Source: SURF-13 sp038924245 (lineage in GTDB: Bacteria; Pseudomonadota; Gammaproteobacteria; SURF-13). Taken from it: 64,000 nt of DNA. The notes under the pieces were generated by a model. That model searched no databases. It was not told the DNA's origin and saw only the letters and a list, made by a program, of their open reading frames with translations. This document shows positions 10,595 through 19,766 of this stretch, piece by piece. A program made the position numbers and the translations under genes. Position 1 is the first letter of the stretch. Each line of letters begins with the position of its first letter. The DNA lies in assembly GCA_038924245.1 (NCBI GenBank), contig JBCKVB010000003.1, positions 1 through 64,000 of the forward strand, written 5' to 3'.

Positions 10595-10930
10595 ATGAAA
10601 ACGTTCAAGACCCTGTTATTTTCTCTGTTATTCGGCATCACTACGCTGTCCTTCGCCGCCGATGGCTCCATCACCATCACTTCCCCTGCGGACGGCGCCA
10701 CCATCAAGGCCGGCACCAAGACCGAGCTGGTGTACGAAATTAACCCTGGTCCGAGCGGCGATCATTTCCACATCTATGTGAATGGCAAGGAAGATGTGGT
10801 GCGCGGCCTCAAGGGCAGCTATACGCTTCCCAAGTTAGCCGCCGGCAAACACACCATCACGATCAAAGTGGTGAATAAGGGTCACACCCCGGTGGGTATA
10901 GAAAAAACCATTACCGTCACCGCTGAGTAG
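10595..10930 (+). CDS. Small secreted beta-sandwich protein, function unknown
   Basis: The 111-residue product has a signal peptide (MKTFKTLLFSLLFGITTLSFA, cleaved before ADGS). It is followed by a short Ig-like domain beginning ITITSPADGATIKAG and containing a GDHFHIYVNGK strand and the C-terminal strands HTITIKVVNKGH and EKTITVTAE. A strong ribosome binding site (AGGAGGAAA) lies 7-8 bp before the ATG. I do not recognise the family with certainty; the fold resembles small periplasmic carrier proteins of the CopC/DUF4399 kind. The next gene starts on the last base of its stop codon and encodes a four-helix membrane protein, so the two probably act together at the inner membrane. Confidence 0.75.
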   Translation: MKTFKTLLFSLLFGITTLSFAADGSITITSPADGATIKAGTKTELVYEINPGPSGDHFHIYVNGKEDVVRGLKGSYTLPKLAAGKHTITIKVVNKGHTPVGIEKTITVTAE

Positions 10931-11346
10931 TGGCGCTGCTCGAAAACCTCGCCTATACAGGCGTACAACTGGCGCATAACTTCGGCGCCGTGGCGGTGGT
11001 GGCTTCCGCCGCCGCCGCCGTCTGGCTGGTGCCCGGCAATGCCCTGCTGCAGCGCAAGCTCGCCAGGTTGATGGCGCTGGGCTGGGTGGTGCAGGGCGTG
11101 AGCGGCCCTTTATTCGGCGCGGTGAGCCTGGGTTTCCACGGCAAACTTCCCGATATCAAAGGCATCGCGATTGCCGCGCTGGCCATAAAAATCGTGAGCG
11201 TGGTGATTGGTCTTGTACTGGTGTTGGGTTATCTGGAAAAGGCCGAGGCGTGGAGTGAGCAGCGCCGCCACGCGACGTGGCGTACGCTTGCCGCGCTCGC
11301 GCTTATACCGCTGGCGAGCGCCGCCTTTCTGCGCTGGTTTTCTTAA
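10930..11346 (+). CDS. Four-helix inner-membrane protein, function unknown
   Basis: The 138-residue protein begins at GTG 10930, which shares one base with the stop of the preceding secreted-protein gene. Hydrophobic segments lie near residues 13-33, 46-66, 78-100 and 117-135, separated by short basic loops (QRKLAR, EQRRHATWR), so four membrane spans are likely. No catalytic or metal motif is obvious apart from one His in the first span (QLAHNF) and one in GFHGKLPD. I do not recognise the family. Tight coupling with the secreted protein suggests a periplasmic-partner/membrane-protein pair. Its 3' end overlaps the hemE 3' end by 4 bp in convergent orientation. Confidence 0.7.
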   Translation: MALLENLAYTGVQLAHNFGAVAVVASAAAAVWLVPGNALLQRKLARLMALGWVVQGVSGPLFGAVSLGFHGKLPDIKGIAIAALAIKIVSVVIGLVLVLGYLEKAEAWSEQRRHATWRTLAALALIPLASAAFLRWFS

Positions 11347-12419
11347 CGGCGCTGGGGGTTGTGATAGCGCGCGCTGAGCTCATGCACCGCAGCTATGAAC
11401 GCCGCCGCGTGTTCGGGGTTTACATGCTGGTGGATGCCGTGGCCTAAATTGAACACATGTCCCGTGCCGGGGCCGTAGCTGGCGAGGATGGTTTCGACTT
11501 CGGCGCGGATGCGCTCCGGCGCGGCGTAAAGAACGGCCGGGTCCATGTTGCCTTGCAGCGCGACTTTACCGCCCACACGAGCGCGCGCGTCTTTAAGATC
11601 GGTGGTCCAGTCTATGCCGAGCGCGTCACAGCCGGTTTGCGCCATCGCCTCCAGCCATTGGCCGCCATTTTTGGTGAACAGTATCACCGGCACGCGGCGT
11701 CCGTCATGTTCGCGAGTCAGCCCACGCACGATTTGTTCCATATAGCGCAGAGAAAACTCCTTGTAATCGCGCGGCGTGAGCACGCCGCCCCAGGTGTCAA
11801 ATACCATCACCGCTTGCGCGCCCGCGGCGATCTGTGCGTTGAGGTACACCGTGACCGCGCGCGCGAGCACGTCCAGCAACTGATGCATGACCCTGGGTTC
11901 GTCAAACAGCATGCGTTTGATGTGGGCGAACTCCTTGGTGCCCTCGCCCTCTACCATGTAGGTGGCGAGCGTCCACGGGCTGCCCGCGAAGCCAATCAGC
12001 GGCACGCGCCCGTGCAGTTCGCGGCGAATCAGGCGCACTGCGTCCATCACGTAACGGAGCTCACCTTCCGGGTCAGGTACGTTCAGCGCGGCGACATCCT
12101 GGGCGGTGCGCACCGGCTTCTTGAAGCGCGGCCCTTCGCCTTCCGAGAAATACAATCCCAAACCCATTGCATCAGGTATGGTAAGAATATCGGAAAACAG
12201 AATCGCGGCGTCGAGCGGAAAACGATCCAGCGGTTGCAGCGTGACTTCGCAGGCCAGCTCCGGCGTCTTGCACAGCGCCATGAAGTCCCCCGCTTTCTGG
12301 CGCGTGGCGCGGTATTCAGGCAAATATCTGCCCGCCTGGCGCATCATCCATACCGGCGTGACATCAACGGGTTGGCGCAGCAGCGCGCGCAGGAAACGGT
12401 CGTTTTTAAGTGGGGTCAT
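11343..12419 (-). CDS. hemE: Uroporphyrinogen decarboxylase
   Basis: The 358-residue enzyme converts uroporphyrinogen III to coproporphyrinogen III in heme synthesis. It shows the N-terminal signature PVWMMRQAGRYLPEYR (residues about 21-36), with the Arg residues that bind substrate carboxylates. The catalytic Asp is in DAAILFSDILTIP (about residue 78), the GFAGSPWTLATYMVEG signature sits near residue 145, and the C-terminal NLGHGIHQHVNPEH loop is present. All are intact and the length is normal. The toxin gene of the TA pair ends 10 bp upstream on the same strand, so read-through from that promoter is possible. Confidence 0.95.
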   Translation of the reverse strand: MTPLKNDRFLRALLRQPVDVTPVWMMRQAGRYLPEYRATRQKAGDFMALCKTPELACEVTLQPLDRFPLDAAILFSDILTIPDAMGLGLYFSEGEGPRFKKPVRTAQDVAALNVPDPEGELRYVMDAVRLIRRELHGRVPLIGFAGSPWTLATYMVEGEGTKEFAHIKRMLFDEPRVMHQLLDVLARAVTVYLNAQIAAGAQAVMVFDTWGGVLTPRDYKEFSLRYMEQIVRGLTREHDGRRVPVILFTKNGGQWLEAMAQTGCDALGIDWTTDLKDARARVGGKVALQGNMDPAVLYAAPERIRAEVETILASYGPGTGHVFNLGHGIHQHVNPEHAAAFIAAVHELSARYHNPQRR

Positions 12420-12429
12420 AGAAGTAGAA

Positions 12430-12834
12430 TTACTTGCCGGGTTTTTTCTTAACGGCTTTGAAGCTCTGTGTCAGCCACTGCGCAATCTCGGCCTCGGTTA
12501 ACTGGCCCGCAGCGAGCGCGGTCACCGCACTTACCACTTCCGCTTCGTTCACCATGGGTTGAAAGCCATTATCCATTAGAAACACCGCGCTGGTAAGAAA
12601 CGCCGTGCGTTTGTTGCCGTCAATAAAGGGATGATTCTTGGCGATGCCGTGGCCATAAGCGGCGGCAAGCTCGTGCAATGTGGGTGCGCCATAGCAAAAT
12701 AAATTTTCAGGACGCGCCAGCGCCGAATCGAGCAGGCCTTCATCGCGTACACCGTCGCTGCCGCCAAAAGCGGCAATACATTCCTTATGCAGGGCCAGCA
12801 CAACTTGGCGGCTCACCCAGCGCGGCGGCTTCAC
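12430..12834 (-). CDS. Doc/Fic-family toxin
   Basis: The 134-residue protein is a Doc-type Fic domain that would modify target proteins (Doc phosphorylates EF-Tu; other Fic proteins AMPylate). The Fic core HPFIDGNKRTAFL (about residues 68-80) keeps the catalytic His, the acidic metal ligand and the GNKR anion-binding loop. An upstream block GGSDGVRDEGLLDSALARPEN is typical of Doc relatives. It overlaps the upstream AbrB-type antitoxin gene by 4 bp. Unlike the classical phd-doc pair, the antitoxin is of the MazE/AbrB class, a combination seen in many genomes. The C-terminus is short and lysine rich. Confidence 0.9.
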   Translation of the reverse strand: MKPPRWVSRQVVLALHKECIAAFGGSDGVRDEGLLDSALARPENLFCYGAPTLHELAAAYGHGIAKNHPFIDGNKRTAFLTSAVFLMDNGFQPMVNEAEVVSAVTALAAGQLTEAEIAQWLTQSFKAVKKKPGK

Positions 12835-13055
12835 TTGGCCAATTCACGCAATGCGTTGCGATAGCGCCGCATTACCTGTTTGCCCAACTTCATTTGGCGC
12901 TCGAAGTCCGGGTCGTAGGCGGTAATTTCATAACCGGAGGGTGTTTCGATTAGAAATATTTCATCGCCTTTTTCGGCGCGCAATTTAGCCAAGGCCTGTT
13001 TCGGCAGAATCAGGCCGGTGGAATTCCCCACCGTGGTCAGTTTGGCTTTGAGCAT
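12831..13055 (-). CDS. AbrB/MazE-type antitoxin
   Basis: The 74-residue protein starts with a SpoVT/AbrB swapped-hairpin domain, KLTTVGNSTGLILPKQALAKL, followed by GDEIFLIETPSGYEITAYD and a C-terminal helix (DFERQMKLGKQVMRRYRNAL) expected to wrap and inhibit the toxin. AGAGG lies 5 bp before the ATG. It is the first gene of the pair and overlaps the Doc toxin gene by 4 bp. AbrB-type antitoxins autoregulate, and a perfect TATAAC/GTTATA inverted repeat lies 10-25 bp upstream of its start. Confidence 0.9.
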   Translation of the reverse strand: MLKAKLTTVGNSTGLILPKQALAKLRAEKGDEIFLIETPSGYEITAYDPDFERQMKLGKQVMRRYRNALRELAK

Positions 13056-13064
13056 AAAGGCCTC

Positions 13065-13096
13065 TATAACGATAGTTATACTGGATTATAACTTAT
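13065..13096 (-). promoter_or_regulatory. Probable operator of the toxin-antitoxin operon
   Basis: TATAACGATAGTTATA (13065-13080) is a perfect inverted repeat. A further half-site TTATAAC follows at about 13086. It lies directly upstream of the antitoxin start and overlaps any plausible -10 region, as expected for autorepression by the AbrB-type antitoxin. Confidence 0.6.
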
Positions 13097-13098
13097 GT

Positions 13099-13320
13099 GG
13101 CATTGTTAAATTAGTATAGGAACCCCCGCTGTGTTGTCATTTCGCCGCTCCTGCGCATCGCTATGCCTGCGGCACTTGTGCATCCCTGTACATCGAAGCG
13201 TAGCGAGAAATCTGTTACGAATAGCCTTCACTGTAATCAGGGCGTTACAAGATTTCTCCCGTGGGTCGAAATGACATGTGCGGGATTGATAAGAAATTAC
13301 TATACTAAATTAACAATGCC
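13099..13320. mobile_element. 222-bp MITE-like element with 21-bp terminal inverted repeats (copy A)
   Basis: The ends are 21-bp inverted repeats beginning GGCATTGTTAA (13099-13119) and ending TTAACAATGCC (13300-13320), with one mismatch. Inside are nested palindromes: GTCATTTCG (about 13136) pairs with CGAAATGAC (about 13266), and AGAAATCT pairs with AGATTTCT. The centre also holds, on the minus strand, a GTACAGGGATGCAC hairpin and a GGA-rich palindrome. No open reading frame is present. The same end sequence recurs exactly at 19767-19787, on the other side of gltBD. Confidence 0.75.
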
Positions 13321-13342
13321 GAAATTTTGTAGCCATCCGATT

Positions 13343-14806
13343 TCAGCGTGGCAAATCCGAGAAACCCATCAAAAACTCATCCGCCGCACGCGCGGCCTGG
13401 CGACCCTCACGGATTGCCCATACCACCAGAGACTGGCCGCGCCGCATGTCCCCCGCGGCGAATACTTTGTCGACCGAAGTCTGGTAGCAGCCGTCGCCAT
13501 CGGTTGTTGCTTTGGCGTTGCCGCGCGCATCTTTTTCGACAGCGAACGCATCCAGCACTTGCGCCACTGGCGACACAAAACCCATCGCCAGCAATACCAA
13601 ATCCGCTTTCATTTCGAATTCGGAATTCGGCACCTCCTGCATCTTGCCGTCTTTCCATTCGACGCGGGCCGCAATCAGCTTCTCGACCTTGCCGCCCTTG
13701 CCTTCGAAACGCTTGGTTGCGACCGCCCAACCGCGCTCGCAACCCTCTTCTTGTGACGAGGAGGTGCGCAACTTGATCGGCCAGTACGGCCATACCAGCG
13801 GCTTATTCTCTTGCTCCGGCGGTTGCGGCATCAGCTCAAATTGGGCAAGGCTGGCAGTGCCATGGCGGTTGCATGTGCCCACGCAGTCTGAGCCGGTATC
13901 GCCACCGCCGATAACAACCACGTGCTTGCCGCTCGCCATGATCTGGTCCTTGAGCTTGTCACCTGCATCCACCTGGTTTTGCTGCAGCAGGAATTCCATC
14001 GCAAAATGGATGCCTTTCAGCTCACGACCAGGTACCGGCAGGTCGCGCGGCAATTCAGCACCGCCGGCGATGATGAAGGCATCGAATTCTTGATCGAGTT
14101 GCTTGGGCGAGATGGTTTTTTTGGCCAAGTTGGTGACGTTGGACGGGAAATCTTTGCCGATCAACACGCTGGTGCGGAAGCACACGCCTTCGGCTTGCAT
14201 CTGCTCGACGCGGCGGTCGATATGCGACTTTTCCATCTTGAAGCCCGGAATGCCGTAACGCAGCAAACCGCCGACCCGATCGTTTTTCTCGAACACAGTC
14301 ACGTCGTGACCGACACGCGCGAGTTGCTGGGCTGCAGCCAGACCAGCGGGGCCGGATCCAACCACGGCAATTTTTTTACCAGTCTTGAAGGCGGCCGGTT
14401 GCGGCATAACCCAGCCGTTTTCCCAACCCTTATCGATGATGAGACGCTCGATTGATTTGATGCCAACCGCGTCGTTGTTGATGGCAAGCACACAGGCAGA
14501 TTCGCACGGTGCCGGGCAGATGCGGCCGGTGAATTCGGGGAAGTTGTTGGTCGAATGCAGCGTCTCTAACGCTTCGCGATAATTGCCGCTATAAACCAGG
14601 TCGTTCCAGTCGGGGATAATGTTATTGACCGGGCAACCGGTCATGCAAAACGGCGTGCCGCAATCCATACAGCGCGCACCCTCTGTTTTCGCTTGCTCAT
14701 CGTTCAACTGCAGAATGAACTCTTTGTAGTTCTTGACGCGTGAAGCGGCCGGTAAATACGATTCTTTCTGACGCTGAAATTCCATAAAGCCGGTTACTTT
14801 ACCCAT
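13343..14806 (-). CDS. gltD: Glutamate synthase (NADPH) small subunit
   Basis: The 487-residue flavoprotein passes electrons from NADPH to the large subunit. The N-terminal ferredoxin-like region has the Cys clusters CMDCGTPFCMTGCPVNN and RICPAPCESAC (about residues 45-110) for [4Fe-4S] clusters. The FAD-binding fingerprint is VVGSGPAGLAAAQQLA (about residue 150). The second nucleotide-binding motif is VIGGGDTGSDCVGT (about 300), and the C-terminal FAD contact is VFAAGDMRRGQSLVVWAI. The gene follows gltB after a 140-bp spacer. Its wording looks closest to betaproteobacterial GltD proteins as I remember them, and it lacks the dense GCGC runs of neighbouring genes, consistent with transfer. Confidence 0.95.
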   Translation of the reverse strand: MGKVTGFMEFQRQKESYLPAASRVKNYKEFILQLNDEQAKTEGARCMDCGTPFCMTGCPVNNIIPDWNDLVYSGNYREALETLHSTNNFPEFTGRICPAPCESACVLAINNDAVGIKSIERLIIDKGWENGWVMPQPAAFKTGKKIAVVGSGPAGLAAAQQLARVGHDVTVFEKNDRVGGLLRYGIPGFKMEKSHIDRRVEQMQAEGVCFRTSVLIGKDFPSNVTNLAKKTISPKQLDQEFDAFIIAGGAELPRDLPVPGRELKGIHFAMEFLLQQNQVDAGDKLKDQIMASGKHVVVIGGGDTGSDCVGTCNRHGTASLAQFELMPQPPEQENKPLVWPYWPIKLRTSSSQEEGCERGWAVATKRFEGKGGKVEKLIAARVEWKDGKMQEVPNSEFEMKADLVLLAMGFVSPVAQVLDAFAVEKDARGNAKATTDGDGCYQTSVDKVFAAGDMRRGQSLVVWAIREGRQAARAADEFLMGFSDLPR

Positions 14807-14946
14807 TGCCTACCTCTGCCTTCTCTAGCTCCCCCGTGGCAGGGGGAGGGTTCGGGGTCGAATCCCACATCCTTGTTGTCATTGGCTGGAGGCCGATCCC
14901 CCATCCTGACCTTCCCCAGCAGGAGGAAGGCACTGGCGGCGCAAAC
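14807..14946. repeat. gltB-gltD spacer with CTCCCCC/GGGGGAG hairpin
   Basis: The 140-bp spacer carries a hairpin with arms CTCCCCC and GGGGGAG (about 14829-14848) and a second purine/pyrimidine-rich stretch (CCTTCCCC ... GGAGGAAGG). I see no promoter or coding sequence. It may attenuate or stabilise the gltBD transcript. Confidence 0.45.
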
Positions 14947-17900
14947 TTATGCTGCATTTTTTTCTTTCTGCTGACTAACCACTTGCGCCGCATTCATCTC
15001 ACCCAATGCGCGCTTGTACTCGTTCGGGAAGACTTTGATAAATTTGTTGCGGCCATTGGACCAGTCATCCAGCAAGTTGCGCGCGCGCGTGCTGCCGGTG
15101 TACTTGAAATGGCGCTCAATCAGGCGTTTTAGAATCGCCTCGTCGGTTTCACTTTGGTCGCCACGCAGCTGGCTATGCCAGATCGAGCGAGCGACTTTAG
15201 CTTCTTGCTCGGCGTGCGCGAGGACAGGTTCCAGCGTGACCATCGCCATATTGCATTTTTTGGCGAAATCGCCGTCAGGGTCATACACGTAAGCGATACC
15301 CCCCGACATACCGGCGGCAAAGTTACGGCCGGTTTCTCCCAACACCACCACGGTGCCGCCAGTCATGTATTCACAACCATGGTCGCCGACGCCTTCAACC
15401 ACTGTGATGGCGCCGGAATTGCGCACCGCGAAGCGCTCGCCGGCGACGCCGTTAAAAAATGCCTCACCGGCAATCGCGCCGTATAACACGGTGTTGCCGA
15501 TGATGATGTTGTCGACTGCCGAACCGCGAAACTCTGTATGCGGACGGACGATAATGCGTCCGCCCGACAAACCCTTGCCGACGTAATCATTGCCTTCGCC
15601 GACTAGATCCAGCGTGATGCCGTGCGCCAGGAACGCGCCGACCGATTGGCCTGCGGTGCCTAGCAACTGGATGTGGATGGTGTCGTCGGGCAAGCCTTCG
15701 TGACCGTATTTTTTTGCAACGATGCCAGACAGCATGGTGCCGACCGTGCGGTTGACGTTCCTGACCGGCAAAATGAACGAGACTTTTTCGCCTTTTTCGA
15801 GCGCCGCTTTCGCTTGCGCGATCAGCTTATGGTCGAGTGCTTTTTCCAGGCCGTGGTCTTGCTCTTCCACTTGATAACGCGGTACGGAAGCGGGCACTTC
15901 CGGCTGATAGAAAATTTTTCTGAAATCAAGTCCCTTGGCTTTCCAGTGCGAAATCGCTTTCGATTTGTCGAGCAAGTCGACGCGGCCGATCAAGTCATCA
16001 AACGTGCGGATGCCTAGTTGCGCCATCAACTGCCGCGCTTCCTCGGCGACGAAGAAGAAATAGTTGACCACGTGTTCCGGCTTGCCGGAGAACTTGGCGC
16101 GCAGCACCGGGTCTTGTGTCGCGATGCCGACCGAGCAAGTATTGAGGTGGCATTTGCGCAACATGATACAGCCTTCAACCACCAGCGGCGCGGTCGCGAA
16201 ACCGATCTCGTCTGCGCCCAGCATGGCTGCGATCACGACATCGCGGCCGGTCTTCATTTGGCCATCAGCTTGTACCCGGATGCGGCCGCGCAAACCGTTC
16301 AGTACCAGCGTTTGCTGGGTTTCTGCCAAGCCCAATTCCCACGGCGTTCCCGCATGTTTGAGCGAAGACAAAGGCGAGGCGCCGGTGCCGCCGTCATGGC
16401 CGGCGATCACCACGTGATCGGCCTTGGCCTTGGTGACGCCGACCGTGACCGTGCCAACCCCGACTTCGGACACCAACTTGACGGAGATCGACGCTCTTGG
16501 ATTTGCATTTTTCAAATCGTGAATCAGCTGCGCCAAGTCTTCGATCGAATAAATATCGTGATGCGGCGGCGGCGAAATCAAGCCGACGCCCGGCACCGAG
16601 AAACGCAATCTGGCGATATATTCAGACACCTTGTAGCCCGGCAACTGTCCGCCTTCGCCCGGCTTGGCGCCTTGCGCCATCTTGATCTGGATTTGGTCGG
16701 CGGAATTCAAATACGCTGCTGTCACGCCGAAGCGGCCCGCCGCGACTTGCTTGATCCTGGAACGCACCGAATCGCCATCTTGCAATGCAATATCGACTTC
16801 AACCTGGTCACGGCCGATGACGGATGCCATGGTCTCGCCCTGCTTGATCGGGATGCCTTTCATCTCCTGGCGATAGCGACTCGGATCTTCACCGCCTTCG
16901 CCGGTGTTGGACTTGCCGCCGATGCGGTTCATCGCGACCGCCAGCGTGGCGTGCGCTTCGGTGCTGATCGAGCCAAGCGACATTGCGCCGGTGGAGAAGC
17001 GCTTGACGATTTCTTTCGCCGGCTCGACTTCATCTAGCGCAATCGCCTTGGACGGGTCCAGCTTGAATTCAAACAAACCGCGCAGGGTCATGTGCCGCTT
17101 GCTTTGGTCGTTGATGATCTGCGCATACTCTTTGTAGGTGCTGAAATTATTGGATCGGGTCGAATGCTGCAGCTTGGCAATCGCATCCGGCGTCCACATG
17201 TGCTCTTCGCCGCGCACGCGGAACGCGTATTCGCCACCGGCATCGAGCGCATGCGCCAGCACCGGGTCGTTGCCGAAGGCTTGCTGGTGCAGACGCAACG
17301 CCTCTTCTGCCACTTCGAGTACGCCGATACCTTCGATATTGGATGCAGTGCCTTTGAAGTACTTGTCCATCAACGATTTATTCAAGCCGATCGCTTCGAA
17401 AATCTGCGCGCCGCAGTACGACATGTAAGTCGAAATGCCCATTTTCGACATCACCTTCAGCAAGCCCTTGTTGAGCGCTTTCTGGAAATTGTAGATGGCT
17501 TTTTCCGGCGACAAATCGCCGGGCAATCTCTTGGCCATTTCCGCCAGCGTATCCATTGCCAGATACGGGTGGATCGCCTCCGCGCCGAAACCAGCGAGCA
17601 GCGCGAAATGATGCGTTTCACGGGCAGAACCGGTTTCCACCACCAAGCCGGTCGACGTGCGAAAACCCTTGCTGACCAGATGCAAATGGATTGCCGACGT
17701 CGCGAGCAAGGCCGGGATCGCCACTTGCTCGGCGTCCACCTTGCGGTCGGACACGATCAGGATGTTGTGGCCTGATTTGACCGCATCCACCGCTTGCGCA
17801 CACAGCGATGCCAGGCGCACTTCCATGCCTTCTTTACCCCAAGCCACCGGATAGCAAATATTCAGTTCGTGCGATTTGAACTTGCCGCCGGTGTGGGCGC

Positions 17901-19689
17901 TGATGTTGCGCAGTTTGGCGATGTCTGCATAGTCCAGAATCGGCTGCGACACTTCCAAGCGCATCGGCGGATTGATGTTATGGGTGTCGAGCAGGTTCGG
18001 CCTGGGGCCGATGAAGGACACCAGCGACATCACCATCGCTTCGCGGATCGGATCGATCGGCGGGTTGGTCACTTGCGCGAACATCTGCTTGAAGTAGTGA
18101 TACAGCGGTTTGAGCTTGTTGGACATCACTGCCAGCGGCGAGTCGTTGCCCATTGAGCCAGTCGCTTCTTCGGCATTCAGCGCCATCGGCGACATCAGTA
18201 GCTTGAGATCTTCTTGTGTGTAGCCGAATGCCTGCTGACGGTCGAGCAAGGATGCGGTGGTTTTTTCTGCCGATGTCCGCGTCTTGATGTCATCGAGCTT
18301 AATTTCGTTGAGCTTAATACGCACAGAATTGATCCACGCCTTGTAAGGCTTGGCGTTGGCGTAGATATCTTTGATTTCCTTGTCATCGATGAGGCGGCCG
18401 GCTTCGAGGTCGATTAGGAACATCTTGCCCGGTTGCAGACGCCATTTCTTGATGATCTTGGATTCCGGAATCGGCAGCACGCCGGCTTCGGATGCCATCA
18501 CCACCAAGTCGTCATCGGTTACGATATAACGCGCGGGACGCAAGCCGTTGCGATCCAGGGTGCCACCGATGTAACGACCATCGGTGAACGCCATCGCGGC
18601 GGGGCCATCCCACGGCTCCATCATCGCGGCGTGATATTCGTAGAAGGCGCGGCGGTTGTCGTCCATCAACGTGTGGTTTTCCCATGCTTCCGGGATCATC
18701 ATCATCATCGCTTGCGCGATCGGATAGCCTGCCATCAGCAGCAGTTCAAGCGCGTCATCGAAGCACGCGGTGTCGGACTGGCCCTCGTAAATCAGCGGGA
18801 ACAATTTTTGCAAATCGTCGCCTAGCACGGCGGATTTCATCACGCCTTCACGCGCGCGCATCCAGTTGACATTGCCCTTGACAGTATTGATCTCGCCGTT
18901 GTGGGCGATCAGGCGATAGGGGTGGGCCAGCGGCCATTCCGGAAAGGTATTGGTCGAGAAGCGTTGATGCACCAGTGCCAATGCGGAAACGCAGCGCGCA
19001 TCCTGCAAGTCTTTGTAATAGACGCCGACTTGATCCGCCAGCAGCAAACCCTTGTAGACAATGGTACGGGCCGACATCGACGACACGAAAAATTCCTTGC
19101 CGTGGATCAAATTTAGCGCCCGGATCGCATGACCGGAAGACTTGCGAATCACGTACAGTTTACGTTCCAGCGCATCGGTCACCATGATGTTTGGACCGTG
19201 ACCTATGTAGATCTGGCGGATCACCGGCTCTTTTTCACGCACCGTGGGCGACATCGGCATCTCGGTGTCGATCGGCACGTTGCGCCAACCCAGCACGACC
19301 TGGCCTTCGGCGCGCACCGCACGTTCTATCTCTTGCTCGCACGCGATGCGGGATGCATTTTCTTTCGGCAAAAAAATCATGCCAACGCCATATTCTCCGG
19401 GCGGCGGCAGTTCGACACCCTGCTTGGCCATCTCTTCGCGATAGTACTGATCCGGCAACTGAATCAGAATGCCCGCGCCGTCGCCCATCAACTTGTCGGC
19501 ACCGACCGCGCCGCGATGGGCGAGATTCTTCAGGATGAGCAAGCCTTGCTCAACGATCGAATGACTTTTATTGCCTTTAATATGGGCGATGAAACCGATG
19601 CCGCAGGCATCATGCTCGTTAGCGGGGTTGTACAGGCCGTGTTGCTGGAGGTGTTGAATTTTGGCTTCGATGCCGTGCTTGTGCTCCAT
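14947..19689 (-). CDS. gltB: Glutamate synthase (NADPH) large subunit
   Basis: The 1580-residue enzyme makes two glutamates from glutamine and 2-oxoglutarate. I start at ATG 19689 (MEHKHGIEAK), preceded by AGAGGA, rather than at 19740. The class II glutaminase nucleophile is Cys29 in DACGIGFIA, so a 28-residue propeptide is removed. Later blocks are the central domain, the FMN/2-oxoglutarate synthase domain (SLGSISTEAHATLA, GEGGEDPSRY, GHDGGTGASPLSS), and the [3Fe-4S] ligands in CIMLRKCHLNTCSVG (about residue 1175). The C-terminal beta-helix is rich in GG/GA turns. Gene and spacer lie between perfect 21-bp inverted repeats (13300-13320 and 19767-19787), and protein wording and base composition look betaproteobacterial. 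Confidence 0.96.
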   Translation of the reverse strand: MEHKHGIEAKIQHLQQHGLYNPANEHDACGIGFIAHIKGNKSHSIVEQGLLILKNLAHRGAVGADKLMGDGAGILIQLPDQYYREEMAKQGVELPPPGEYGVGMIFLPKENASRIACEQEIERAVRAEGQVVLGWRNVPIDTEMPMSPTVREKEPVIRQIYIGHGPNIMVTDALERKLYVIRKSSGHAIRALNLIHGKEFFVSSMSARTIVYKGLLLADQVGVYYKDLQDARCVSALALVHQRFSTNTFPEWPLAHPYRLIAHNGEINTVKGNVNWMRAREGVMKSAVLGDDLQKLFPLIYEGQSDTACFDDALELLLMAGYPIAQAMMMMIPEAWENHTLMDDNRRAFYEYHAAMMEPWDGPAAMAFTDGRYIGGTLDRNGLRPARYIVTDDDLVVMASEAGVLPIPESKIIKKWRLQPGKMFLIDLEAGRLIDDKEIKDIYANAKPYKAWINSVRIKLNEIKLDDIKTRTSAEKTTASLLDRQQAFGYTQEDLKLLMSPMALNAEEATGSMGNDSPLAVMSNKLKPLYHYFKQMFAQVTNPPIDPIREAMVMSLVSFIGPRPNLLDTHNINPPMRLEVSQPILDYADIAKLRNISAHTGGKFKSHELNICYPVAWGKEGMEVRLASLCAQAVDAVKSGHNILIVSDRKVDAEQVAIPALLATSAIHLHLVSKGFRTSTGLVVETGSARETHHFALLAGFGAEAIHPYLAMDTLAEMAKRLPGDLSPEKAIYNFQKALNKGLLKVMSKMGISTYMSYCGAQIFEAIGLNKSLMDKYFKGTASNIEGIGVLEVAEEALRLHQQAFGNDPVLAHALDAGGEYAFRVRGEEHMWTPDAIAKLQHSTRSNNFSTYKEYAQIINDQSKRHMTLRGLFEFKLDPSKAIALDEVEPAKEIVKRFSTGAMSLGSISTEAHATLAVAMNRIGGKSNTGEGGEDPSRYRQEMKGIPIKQGETMASVIGRDQVEVDIALQDGDSVRSRIKQVAAGRFGVTAAYLNSADQIQIKMAQGAKPGEGGQLPGYKVSEYIARLRFSVPGVGLISPPPHHDIYSIEDLAQLIHDLKNANPRASISVKLVSEVGVGTVTVGVTKAKADHVVIAGHDGGTGASPLSSLKHAGTPWELGLAETQQTLVLNGLRGRIRVQADGQMKTGRDVVIAAMLGADEIGFATAPLVVEGCIMLRKCHLNTCSVGIATQDPVLRAKFSGKPEHVVNYFFFVAEEARQLMAQLGIRTFDDLIGRVDLLDKSKAISHWKAKGLDFRKIFYQPEVPASVPRYQVEEQDHGLEKALDHKLIAQAKAALEKGEKVSFILPVRNVNRTVGTMLSGIVAKKYGHEGLPDDTIHIQLLGTAGQSVGAFLAHGITLDLVGEGNDYVGKGLSGGRIIVRPHTEFRGSAVDNIIIGNTVLYGAIAGEAFFNGVAGERFAVRNSGAITVVEGVGDHGCEYMTGGTVVVLGETGRNFAAGMSGGIAYVYDPDGDFAKKCNMAMVTLEPVLAHAEQEAKVARSIWHSQLRGDQSETDEAILKRLIERHFKYTGSTRARNLLDDWSNGRNKFIKVFPNEYKRALGEMNAAQVVSQQKEKNAA

Positions 19690-19766
19690 AGCGCATTCCT
19701 CTATTTTTCGCAGGGCAGATAATGGAAACTCATAGTACACGGCAACAACAATGCCAAGAAAAATAA

